Shown here: positions 12,046 to 22,012 of the stretch, piece by piece
How the letters are laid out: each line of letters opens with the position of its first letter
Numbering within the stretch: position 1 is the first letter of the stretch
Position numbers and translations under genes: made by a program
DNA from: Pyxicephalus adspersus
Lineage: Eukaryota > Chordata > Amphibia > Anura > Pyxicephalidae
Assembly (NCBI RefSeq): GCF_032062135.1
Contig: NC_092864.1
Location: forward strand, 17,959,869 to 18,023,868
Reading direction: 5' to 3'
DNA: 64,000 bases
Notes under the pieces: generated by a model
What the model was told of the DNA's origin: nothing
The model's input: the letters and a program-made list of their open reading frames with translations, nothing else
Database searches by the model: none

Positions 12046-12987
12046 AATGCCTTAAAACACAAAAAAGCCTTTAAAATAAAAAAAAAAAACATCTGTTAGA
12101 CTTTTTGCACATTTTTATTTCTTTGTGGCTTCCTTTCTTAGTTGGTGTTTGGAGACAGATTTCTCAGCTTTTGAGACCACTATTTTGTATCTATAATATT
12201 GCACGGCATGTCTTTGTGATTGAAGTTGTGACTGTCTGACAATTACCTGTAACACGTTTTGTGGCTTTTCACTTCTAGTTTAAATAATAATAAAATATTT
12301 ATCTGTACGGGACCAAATAAAAAGGTGGAAGGTAATTTATTCTTGAAAATGGAGAGAGGGTTATAGACCAAATGGGTCCAAGGGGAAGCTTTCCTTCATT
12401 ACTTGTAGGACAGAAGTTATTTTCTTACTATTGCTAACATGTAAAACATTCTTTGTTAATAGTACGATGATGTATGATGAGTGAGAGACATCTATAGTTC
12501 TCTTCTGCCAAAACACAATTTCATTACTGAGAATCAGCTTTGTATCTCTGGTAACAGATTATTACAAAGCCTAAACTTAGCTCGCACTGCTAAAGCATTG
12601 TCCATGGTTTCACATCCATTTTAAGGCATTGGTCATAACAAAGCAATTTACATAGATATGTGGCCTTCTAAATGGACCGATACCAGAGAATGGGAACCTA
12701 GGCACCAAATGGGACTTATAACGTGTGATTGATAATCAATGTGAAACTACACAATGATGTATATAAAGGTGCCCAGAATAGTAGAAGCACACAACGCTAG
12801 GTCTGGTCTACACTGGTTTGAGCAAGCTTCAGCCATTGAAGTGGGTGTTTGAAGTCATTAAGGACGAGGCCTAAGAGCTTTTAAACAAGCCCTCCCCGAC
12901 CTCTCCAGCTTCATCTACTCTAATTTAGCCTCAGGGTCCTTAAGAATTACAACCAGGACTCTTCAAGGAGATCTGAGGTCAATATCC
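12046..12987. other. no recognisable feature
   Basis: No exon or shared repeat supported. Confidence 0.5.
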
Positions 12988-13200
12988 TCATATTAAAGCT
13001 ATGTACACACAACAGATGATTGTTATCAGAGACGTCATCTAAAGCAAAAATATAACGTGTGTACGGTGGTCCTATACTGTTCATCAAACTGCCCAAGACC
13101 AATTGGGAGGCACCATTCCATTCAACAGGGAGGTGAGGGGGTTGGACAAGTGATCAGCAACCCACTGTATAGGACAACATAACAGGGAGCCGTTCATTCG
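12988..13200 (+). mobile_element. MITE-like element, family E partial copy
   Basis: Starts 'aaagctatgtacacacaaca', the family E terminus, with an internal 'aacgtgtgtacggtgg' that matches the opposite end. Confidence 0.55.
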
Positions 13201-13302
13201 TTCAATCCCCTCCCAACAAGCACAAAAGCATATGTGATCTTTGATCTAAAATGGTCCTCTGCGGGTGCACACCAGGGCCCCATTTATGAAACTGTATTCT
13301 AA

Positions 13303-13460
13303 AGCAGTGGTCCGCAACCCCATGTCTGTGCCGGTCCAAGGCTGGTGGGTTAGGGGGTGGGGGTGAGGGCAGGCAGTGGTGGCTCTGGCAGCCCTCCTTG
13401 CACTGCTCTGGACCCGGTGGTGGTGGGGGCACTGCCGGCTCTCCTCGCACGGCTTGCACG
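13303..13460 (+). mobile_element. hAT-like terminus fragment
   Basis: Begins 'cagtggtccgcaacccc', a hAT-type end. The G/C-rich interior gives a proline-rich open frame on the minus strand that I do not take as a gene. The right end was not located. Confidence 0.4.
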
Positions 13461-13544
13461 GGAGCCCTATGGAGACATCTTAAAGGTTTTTTAAAGCAAA
13501 GCTGGGAAGTCAGAAAGGCATCAGAAAGAAGATCACTGGTTTAA

Positions 13545-13690
13545 GGATAGATTGCAAGCTCTTCTGGGCAGGGTCCTCTCCTCCTGTGTCACTGTATGTA
13601 TCTGTTTCTCATTTGCATTCCCTATTTAATGTACAGTGCTGCATAAAATGTTGGCGCTTTATAAATCCTATTTATTAATAATAATAATCA
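13545..13690 (+). repeat. LINE 3'-tail fragment
   Basis: 'gggcagggtcctctcctcct', 'gtacagtgctgcataaaatg' and 'ttggcgctttataaatccta', followed by TTA/ATA repeats. Confidence 0.8.
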
Positions 13691-15104
13691 AGGATGAGGC
13701 TATATAAACCAGTTGGACTGTAGGCAGTGAAGGGGGGGTCTAATAAAGGCCAAAATTAGACCCTTTTGATTGTTCTCATGGGAGCATGCAGCAGGTTTTA
13801 GGTGAATTTACATAATGGGACATTGCATATAGGTAGTGCCATTTACATTTCATGACTTCAGGTTGGGGTGCAATAGATATCTTTAGTTTATTAGTGCAAT
13901 TATCCTTTAATCATAAATCACCATCAGGGGAAGCAAAAATACATTTTAGTGAAGTGGTGAAAAATGTATACATCACATTATATGATTCTGATTTCATCTG
14001 AGGGATGCCACTGCAGAGATAAATGTGATTAATGAAAAAACACTCAGCACATAATAGTAATGGTGTGCAGCCCAGCACCTTCAGTGCTATAAGCCACGGC
14101 CATCGGACAGACTACAGCAAATTTAGCCGCAGACTTCAACTAAAGCAATTCAAGGTACCCCCCATTGTTTACACAAAAAACAGTTGGAAATGGAAGAATT
14201 TTTTAGCCTGGGAAAACTATCTTCAAAGTTTCATCTATTTTCCCAGCTGCAAATACTTGATCCTGGGAATCAGCTTGTGAATCACTGAAGTACACTGGTA
14301 ATGTGTTATATAATACCAGGCAGCGTCTACATACAGCTGATAAATATAATACAGTAGGGGGTGAAGTCTGCTGTGACATTTATGTTCTGCTTCAAAAATC
14401 AGGTTGTGAAGCACATCTGATAGATATATATGTGGGATGTAGTGTTTAAATGAGAATTGTACATTTGTGATTTTGTTGCTTTTGATGTACATGACATTGG
14501 TTGTCTTTTATTCCTTCTTACAAATTGATGTGAATGTGTCACAGATATGTTCAAACTGTTACTCAAAGCCAGACATTTTTCTCTTTGCTTCTGACTTGCT
14601 ATTGTTTGCACTCACATTGATGTGCACGAGGAAATTAAAAACCTGGATCAAATGCAAGAGAATAATTTTTGCTGCATGATCCAAACTACAAAGGAAAACT
14701 AACACAGCAGTAAACACAAGTCTAAAAAATTGATTTTCAAATTAAATTTATCAGATATTCTTGGAGATCTGTAATGTTACTGATAGGAATAAATATCACA
14801 CACAGCATGCAAGTATAACACACCTATTGAGCATAAATTATTTTCCATTTATATTTTTATCAGCACATTAGGATCAGTTTCATGTTATAAAAATACAGAG
14901 GTTTAATATTTTCATCCATGTGCATTTTTAAAGCCATTAACAGCCCTATAAGAATGTCTAGAAGAATTGAATTGAAGAAAGAATTGTCTATATATGTGTA
15001 GTTATTCCAGCCTGTCTTTTAAATTGAATGTATTGAACAATAAAAGGCTGGTAATTTATTTGCTTTTTGGAGAACACAGTAGGAAAAAATACATGACACT
15101 ATAT
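13691..15104. other. no recognisable feature
   Basis: AT-rich; short frames on both strands lack splice signals or recognisable domains. Confidence 0.5.
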
Positions 15105-15370
15105 GCCAGCCTCAATTGACCTTTTTAACATGGGGGAACCCTTGAAATAACTTACAGGGTCTTCAGGAAGCCCCGGCTATAATTACTATATACAAAGCTT
15201 GCAGTACATTAGTATTTTATATTGATGGCCAGTGGGAAGAATGTCACCTTTACAGATAGCCAAAAAGATCGCCAGTATCAACTAAACTGACCCGATAGTC
15301 ACAAATGTCTCATTGCTCATGGAACCCCTAGCAACCTCTGGAGGAACTCTGTTGAGAAAAACGGCTCTAT
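15105..15370 (-). mobile_element. hAT-like non-autonomous element, family C copy
   Basis: Starts 'cctttttaacatgggggaac'; contains 'gccagtgggaagaatgtcac', 'acagatagccaaaaagatc' and 'aacccctagcaacctctgg'. Orientation is opposite to the copy at 5,424. Confidence 0.75.
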
Positions 15371-16382
15371 GCAAACATAAAACTTGCTCCATACCTCCCA
15401 CCTCCTGTACTAAGTTGTCCTCAAACCATTTTTCTTTGTTTTCAGTTTCCTCTACCACTGCTGACAGCACAATAAATCACAAACCTGAGCTTCATGGTAC
15501 TATTGTCTGTGCTTGTGCAGGCACAATGTTATCACAGGAGGTACAACCCTACAATACCATGACTGCTCTGTGAGTTCAAATAGCAAAATAGCTGATGGGT
15601 AAAGACTGGGGATATATCAGTTCATAGTACTGCATCTGTACATAGGCATTCCTGGATGGAATATGGCATGAACATCATCCAGAAAATACACATGGGCTGA
15701 GACTAAATGAATGACAGGACAGAAAGCAAATAGCTGAAGGGAAAAGGATAGGAATGAGTGAGCTGAATGATCTTTAAAATCCATCAGGAAATAAGATGGT
15801 TGCCTGCTGCAGCTTCTAATGCTTGTTGTATGAAAGTTACAGTGAACAGAGATACGGGACTAATAACTTTCAGCACAAGAGAAGACTGGGCTGGGTGGAC
15901 ACAAATGTGCAAAAAGTACAGATGAAGTTAGGATAAGATGCAAGGGTTATGAAGACCACCAGTACCCAATCATAACTGGAATACAATTATTGGTTGGAAT
16001 AATTCTGAGCCACAAACGTATATACTCAATAATCTTGGGCTATGGCAAGGACTACAATATGCCATACTAATGGCTGACAAAGAATATTAAAACTTGTATC
16101 CCCTTCACAGCTGTTGTGCCGCTGGCTGTCTGTGCCAGGTTTCCACATCCCCTGACATACAACCAAGTGATATTAAAAATGATGAGCTTCAATTATAAGT
16201 AACTCTCAGAAATTTGTAAACCACATATAAACAACAGTGGTTTTACACATGATGAAGCTCAAGAGATTAATCTGTTAGCATAGATCATATGTTTGCTATG
16301 TGAATGAAGCTGGTAGATGGGAAAAAGCATTTTGGAGGCTCCCTACACAGCTCATTAGAGGGGTCTTTCTCTGTATTCTTCT
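15371..16382. other. no recognisable feature
   Basis: No exon or shared repeat supported. Confidence 0.5.
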
Positions 16383-16555
16383 TCTTATTATTATTATTAT
16401 TAATAATAATAATTTCAAAGAGGATTTATATAGCGTTAAAATATTATGCAGCGCTGTACATTAAATAGGGGGTGCAAATGACAAACAGACACAGACAGTG
16501 ACTCGGGAGGAGGAGAGGACCCTGCACCAAAGAGCTTACAATGTAGGAAGTGGGG
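16383..16555 (-). repeat. LINE 3'-tail fragment
   Basis: Reverse tail starting in TTA/AAT repeats, then 'aggatttatatagcgttaaa', 'tatgcagcgctgtacattaa' and 'ggaggagaggaccctgcacc'. Confidence 0.8.
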
Positions 16556-16957
16556 GGAGCTTATCATTTACCAGTCTTTGTCTGATTAAAAACATATGAT
16601 AGCAAATGTTATCACTGAATATAACTTTCCTGTACAATGTATAATTTTTATCTTAAGGACTAAATTACTAAAACTGGCTTAAAACCCACTTTTATGAGTA
16701 GGTATGGGTGCAGGGCTATATTAAAAAAAGAAGTGTTAGTAAGTAGAAGCCCCCATTTTTACCATTCACACAGCACGGAGCAAGCATTATCACTGTAAAT
16801 GGCAGAATGGTACTCCCATGTGTGAGGGTTACAAAGCTATGTTTTTATTGTTGTGAATAACCCCACTGGGGGAATTTCATCTAGCGTTCATTGCATATTC
16901 CTGAAGGCACATGAGCAGAAAGTGAATAATTATCTCTTTAATGGGAACGGACACATA

Positions 16958-17128
16958 GGGTCTGATTTATTAAAGTTCTCGAAGGTTCTCAGTGAAGCTG
17001 GGTGATCCAGCAAACCTGGAATGGATTTCTTCAAAGTCATTTGCTATTTCCAGGTTTGCTGGATCACCCAGATTCACTGATGAAACAGTATCCTCTGCAG
17101 CCTTGGAGAGCTTTAATAAATCAGGCCC
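16958..17128. mobile_element. palindromic MITE, family B copy 2
   Basis: Most compact copy. Ends 'gggtctgatttattaaag' and 'ctttaataaatcaggcccc' are inverted repeats, and the inner arms 'ctgggtgatccagcaaacct' and 'aggtttgctggatcacccag' pair perfectly over 20 bp. Confidence 0.85.
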
Positions 17129-17397
17129 CATTGAAACACATTTTAGTAACACTGACAAAGGAAAAGGCTGACTTGTCTGTAACCTTCTGTTCCCAAGGCC
17201 ACAAACCTCTTCCATTTTTTTATCTTACTGCTCCTTCTATATAAAATATCCCCAAATTCTGCCCCTTCCTTATGAAGATTCTCAGCACTTTACTTTATAA
17301 AATGTGCAGACATACTTCTTCCAGTGGTTTTGGTAATATCATGTCACTTTCTTCTCCAGGGGTGGACAGGTCCCACATGCTACAGAGTTGCAGTGTT

Positions 17398-17545
17398 CAA
17401 CCCAGGCATTATTTTAACCTGGGTAGGAAGAAGCTGTAGGTGTGACCCAACTCTCCAGTAACCACCCAAAACCAGTTGAGTAAATACTGAAAAGTGACTG
17501 GTGGTGCACCCAGCTAAAGGGGACTGGGACGAGAACTGGCCTTGT
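17398..17545 (-). repeat. interspersed repeat, family D
   Basis: Reverse copy: 'aaccacccaaaaccagttga', then 'gtgactggtggtgcacccag'. Confidence 0.65.
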
Positions 17546-17730
17546 AATGATGTGGATCCATTCACTATGTGAATCTTAAGAACCTTGATGATGCAAATCC
17601 AGGTTTGAGTCCCTAAAGCTTTGGGTTCACAAGAGATTGTAAGAATAACAGCGGGTGTCAATCAACATGATCTAAGAAACTGGGTCAAAGCAGGACAATG
17701 GAGTACGCACTGCCGGACATATTAATACAT

Positions 17731-17754
17731 TTTTTTTGGGGGGGGGGGGGGGGT
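17731..17754 (+). repeat. poly-G run
   Basis: Short T run followed by an almost uninterrupted G run of about 17 bases; a simple repeat likely to be length-variable. Confidence 0.9.
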
Positions 17755-18043
17755 GTTAGCCTTACCAATTCCAACACAATCCAGAAGAAAAGGGGAGGCT
17801 GCAATCGGACATTGTAGGCTAGGAAAACAGTAACAGGGGACACTGGAAATCTGATCTGAGGTCAGTCTGTATGTCATCCATTTCTCTGTTTTATGTTCAC
17901 TTTAGGAAGCAGTAATACACATTATGCAAAAAATCATTTAAACTCATTTCTATTTCTGCTAGGACCACAAAACACTCCATACTCATACAGTAAAACTGCA
18001 CATCCAGCCTTCATTTCAAGAAAGAAACCCCAGTACTACTAAC

Positions 18044-18151
18044 CTTGGGATTCAGTTTCTTCTTTTTAGTTATTGGGGCTTCTGAAATGCTATCCGAAGC
18101 AATCTTCTTTTTCTTCATTTTGTCTGATGACTTGGTCTTATCTTTTGCCAT
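18044..18151 (-). CDS. start exon of unidentified lysine-rich protein
   Basis: Read on the minus strand, an acceptor (tacattag, AG at 18,153-18,154) is followed after one base by ATG at 18,151-18,149, an open frame of 36 codons, and a donor (AAG|GTTAGT, exon end 18,044) in phase 0. The peptide starts MAKDKTKSSDKMKKKKIASD and is rich in Lys and Ser with KKKK clusters at about residues 13-16 and 29-32, like the basic N-terminus of a nuclear or nucleolar protein; no domain is visible. The exon is bounded by good splice sites, yet I do not recognise the family and found no later exon in 1-18,043. A 5' UTR exon may lie at 21,195-21,340, which would place its promoter back to back with UQCC4. Confidence 0.6.
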
Positions 18152-18455
18152 CCTAATGTATAAAACAAGTGTTATATAGCACACTGAATGAATACTGACT
18201 GACGCATATTATTGACATTCCTTCATGTGTAAAGCAGGTGAATACACAACACCACGAATACTCTAACAGTTCCCCGAGGACACAGAAAAAGTGATATGAG
18301 CAGCAAATGTCACATGCTGGTTCTGGGTCAGTGGCTTCAATGACTTAAATCAGAGAAAGCCAGGCAATTACCATTTTTACCGGCAGTTTACCTTCTGTGG
18401 TTACTGACTCTGGGCTTCCACCTTCCATTGTGTGTGCATTATTAAAGGTTCATAT

Positions 18456-18795
18456 GCGGTGGCTCAGAGGTTAGCACTCCCGCCTTTGAATCGCTGGGTC
18501 CCAGGTACAAATCTCAGCCAGGAGACTATCTGCATGGAGTTTCCAGGTTCGCCATGTGTTTTCGTGGGTTTCCCCTGGGTAGTCTGGTTTCCTCCCACAT
18601 TCCAAAAACATGCAGTTAGGTTAACTGGCTTCCCCCCAAAATTGACCTTAGACTGTGATAATGACATATGACTATGGTAAGGACATTAGATTGTGAGCTT
18701 CTTTGAGGGACAGCTAGTGACATGACTATGGACATTGTACAGTGCTGCGTAATTTGATGGCGCTATATAAATACTGTATAATATTAATAATATGA
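18456..18795 (+). mobile_element. V-SINE, full-length copy
   Basis: tRNA-derived head with an A-box-like 'tggctcagaggttagcac' and a decayed B box, then the conserved V-SINE central domain ('atctgcatggagtttccagg', 'gtttcctcccacattccaaa', 'aacatgcagttaggttaact'). The 3' tail is 'agattgtgagcttctttgag ... tgtacagtgctgcgtaattt ... tggcgctatataaatac' and ends in ATA repeats. The tail resembles that of the LINE at 39,925-40,315. Confidence 0.85.
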
Positions 18796-19434
18796 CTGAT
18801 GGTTGTAGTAAAACATTTCAAGCAGAAAGGGTGAGTAAAGGTAACAACCACTTTGTGTATTACAATCACAGAGGATTCAGGATCACCTTACAAGGGATTG
18901 GGGTGCAGCAACTAGAGATCTTTTTACACTTTCAAACATTTCAATCATATTTACAAATTCAGGTCCTGCCTAGAAGTCAGCACATGCCATCAAAACCTGC
19001 AATTATCTTTATTGGTGAGAAATATCCTCTTGCTACCAAGGATCTGACCTTCCTGACCATTCATATCTAAGCTCAGGATAACAAAAACGTACTCATGTAA
19101 CCTCCTGTTCTCATGTAGAAAGAACTTTTCACTCCCATTCTAATTTTACTTAGACAACACTAAGAGCTCAACTTCCCAACCTTACAATGAAACCACAATC
19201 CCAGAGCTGAGAGCCATCCACCTGTTACTAAGTTAGCCACAGAGTCAATTTTGGACACAGAAAAAATGTGATTGAACTTGGGGAACAGAAGGTGATGCTT
19301 TTTAGCAAAAGGAAACCAGATGCAATATAATCCAAAGATAAGGGTTATAGATCCATATCTGTGGATTAAGTTATCATATGGGGTCCACAAACCAGGATAT
19401 TTAAAAATAGCTGAAGCTGTGTGGTGCTTTAAAC
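18796..19434. other. no recognisable feature
   Basis: Includes an open frame of 92 codons on the + strand, but no splice sites, composition or motif support it as a gene. Confidence 0.5.
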
Positions 19435-19672
19435 TAGTGGTCGCCAAGCTTTTGGGCCTCAGGGACCACGAAATTTGCGCGGAGAGCTGTGTCACTCAAA
19501 GGGTAAGACACTTCCCCCAGAGTGGTGTCATGATGCCAGAACCTGCAATTCATATGGGTCCGTGGCTCTGGCCGGTGCCCCCCCCCTCCTGACCCCGCTG
19601 GGGGGCGCACTGGCCAGAACCGCAGACCCCCAAAATTTTCTTGTGGACCACCAGTTAGCAACTGCTGCTTTA
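19435..19672 (-). mobile_element. hAT-like non-autonomous element, family A copy 2
   Basis: Ends 'agtggtcgccaagcttttgg' and 'ccaccagttagcaactgct'. Internally it shares 'gagctgtgtcactcaaaggg' and 'tggctctggccggtgc' with the other family A copies. Confidence 0.75.
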
Positions 19673-20129
19673 CACAAGGTGACCATGTCTCTTTAAAGTC
19701 TACCTATCACTATGCCTACTCTTTTGAAAACCCACCACAACCACAATAACTGATACTTACCTTTGCCATGCTCCCTTGCCTGCCAGAGCAGTTGCAAATA
19801 TGCAGTTCTTTCAGGTAGGGAAAAGCATGCGACCTTCTCTCCTTTATTCTAACATGCATTGAGCCAATCACCAGACTACAGCACTGTGACATGGAGGGGG
19901 GGACCATTATCCTTGTATAAACGTCAACACAGACATGGCTAAAAAAAATGTAAATGTATTGCTCTAACATCTAAAAATCTAACTCAAAATAAGCAACATA
20001 TAATAAATCTTATAATGTAATTCATTTATTGTGGAAAAGTGACAATAAAACAATTTCGTGTCCCCAGATCATAGGTGTGTCACATTTCTAAAAAACCTGC
20101 TATGAACTTTTTGTATTGTCATTATTCAA
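19673..20129. other. no recognisable feature
   Basis: Unique-looking sequence between two family A elements. Confidence 0.5.
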
Positions 20130-20484
20130 CAGAACAGCCAACCAGAGGTCCGCGGGAATATTTTGGTGGTCTGCGTCTCTGGCCGGTGCACCCCCGAGCC
20201 GGGTCAGGAGAAGGAACCAGCTGGGGAGCGCACCGGCCAGAGCCACGGACCATGTCCCCCGTAAGAATCGCAGGCTCAGGGCGGTTGGCTGCTTGCCTCC
20301 CTGAACACGACCCATCCACTCTCCCATCACTGGCCGAGACCTGAGATGGAAGAGTAAGCGTGTTCTGGCATCATGACCTCATTATGGAGGAAGTTTCTTC
20401 CCATTTAAGTGACTCCTCACACATGCTCGGTTCAGAGTCAGTAAATTTATTGGCCCGTAGGTCGGAGAAGGTTGGCGACCACTG
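20130..20484 (+). mobile_element. hAT-like non-autonomous element, family A copy 3
   Basis: 'ccaaccagaggtccgcggga' at the left and 'aaggttggcgaccactgg' at the right. Four overlapping open frames on both strands arise from its GC-rich body and are not genes. Confidence 0.75.
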
Positions 20485-20799
20485 GTGTAAAACATATTGG
20501 GTTATAGCGGATCATTTTCATCATCTTCTCTATGCCGATTGGTGGTGCATGGATAGACGTGGAGTTTATACAGTGCCATAGAACCCAGGATACCCCGCAC
20601 ACCCCGGCACTGCATGTCCAGCTCAGCTTTTACTAAAATCGGTGATCAGACAGGAAAGTTTATTTTTTCAGAACTATGGTTCTTCTTGAAGGATGAATAA
20701 GTTTATAAATAAGAAGCTCTGCATTGTGTTATTGATTCATTCATTCACAGCCTTTCTTTCTGGCCAAGGAAACCGCAGATCAGGCCAATTTCAGACATC

Positions 20800-20880
20800 C
20801 GGTATAATTTATGAAAGCTCTCAAAGGCTGGAGAAGATACACTTTCATCAGTGAAGCTCGGTGATCCAGCAAACCTGCGC
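20800..20880 (+). mobile_element. palindromic MITE, family B half copy
   Basis: Only the left half is present: 'taatttatgaaagctctcaa', then 'ctcggtgatccagcaaacct', ending abruptly. Confidence 0.6.
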
Positions 20881-21194
20881 CAAATCGTCAGCAAAGGCAT
20901 TGCTAGCTAACAATCGCAGAGTTTGGCGAATTATTGTGACCTCCCATGACTCAAAATATGAATATTTACCCAAAACTTCAATGTTATAGAAATAAATGTG
21001 TGCAGCAATGAATTATTTCCCCTGAAACAAACCTGTTGCTATGAGTTACTACATCCTACCCCACATTACTGCCCATGCACTGGTCCATATGAGTCTTATT
21101 CTCCCCCCTGAGGTGTGACAGGTCAGTTTGTACACAAACAGTAAGAAAATACACAATAATAAGAAATGCCATGCGGAGCCCGGCTACCACTCAC

Positions 21195-21340
21195 GTTGTC
21201 TCTCTGACTACACACTGACTTCCTTCTTCAGCACGCTGCTCACTGCTAAGCCACGCCTCTCACTGCCACAGGGCGGAGAATGCTCTGAGTATGCGCACAC
21301 GGAGCTCAAATACTGCCTGTTCTACGCATGCGTGAAAAGC
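21195..21340 (-). other. candidate 5' UTR exon of the minus-strand gene
   Basis: On the minus strand a donor GACAAC|GTGAGTGG ends a possible exon at 21,195. Upstream of it the DNA becomes relatively CpG-rich, with NRF-1-like palindromes 'tacgcatgcgtg' (about 21,323) and 'tatgcgcaca' (about 21,289). It could be spliced to the start exon at 18,152, which begins one base before its ATG. The transcription start is not defined; this is inference from position and one donor motif. Confidence 0.35.
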
Positions 21341-21977
21341 TACAGAACGTTCATTTGAAATTAAAAAAAACTCGAGACTAAAGCCAAATAATAAATGTTT
21401 TTTTCAAATTTCATACGAAAACCACCCATAGTGACTGCTCTTAGAATATATATATATATAGAAACCAATGTAATGCATTAGGAATCGAAGGTAGCGAAAA
21501 TTCACATACAGTACAATGTGTTGTTTGTCTCCCCCTGGAGGACAATCTTGTACACTGGCGTTTAAGCAATAGCTTGCATGTGTAAAAAAAAAAACATTCT
21601 ATTGCAATGTACAAGAATGGCCACCAGATGGCCACAAAGTACTCATTAGCTAGTCGTCGATCTCCCTATACTTGTTGCTAGGTAATAGAACTGTAATTAT
21701 AGTATTACACAAATATAAACCTTAATTTTATTATTAAAAGCCTATTATATTAATAATAAACACATTTTTGATGTTTTGCATAAATGAGATCCCCAAATAC
21801 TGTTTATTGCGTTGCCAGAAAACGTGCCAGGACTTAATATGGCGCTGGCCCATACAAAGTTGCTGTGAAGTCACTTCCGTTTCCTGCGACCTTCAGAGCA
21901 TGTGTGGTTCCTCAGTGTAGTGTGTGTTTGTGTGATGAAGGGAAGCTGCAGGTGAAGCTAGGCAGAAGAGGAGAAAG
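21341..21977. promoter_or_regulatory. UQCC4 promoter, possibly bidirectional
   Basis: The stretch just before the UQCC4 start codon holds a YY1-like site 'aatatggcgctgg' (21,836-21,848) and an ETS/GABP site 'acttccgt' (21,873-21,880), both common in promoters of nuclear genes for respiratory-chain proteins. NRF-1-like palindromes lie at its far end near the putative minus-strand exon. No TATA box was seen. Transcription in both directions is inferred. Confidence 0.5.
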
Positions 21978-22012
21978 ATGAGCTGGGGACTGTGCAGGAT
22001 ACCGGCAGGCAG
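21978..22012 (+). CDS. UQCC4: UQCC4 coding exon 1
   Basis: Eleven codons plus two bases (MSWGLCRIPAG...), ending at donor GTAATG. It supplies the start of the mitochondrial presequence. It is less certain than exon 2 because the N-terminus is poorly conserved in the family. Confidence 0.75.

Noticed and set aside
15282..15470. Minus-strand frame with acidic stretch
   Set aside because: Half of it is a family C transposon and the rest has no splice sites or domain.
20100..20344. Four overlapping frames on both strands
   Set aside because: All lie in a family A transposon body.
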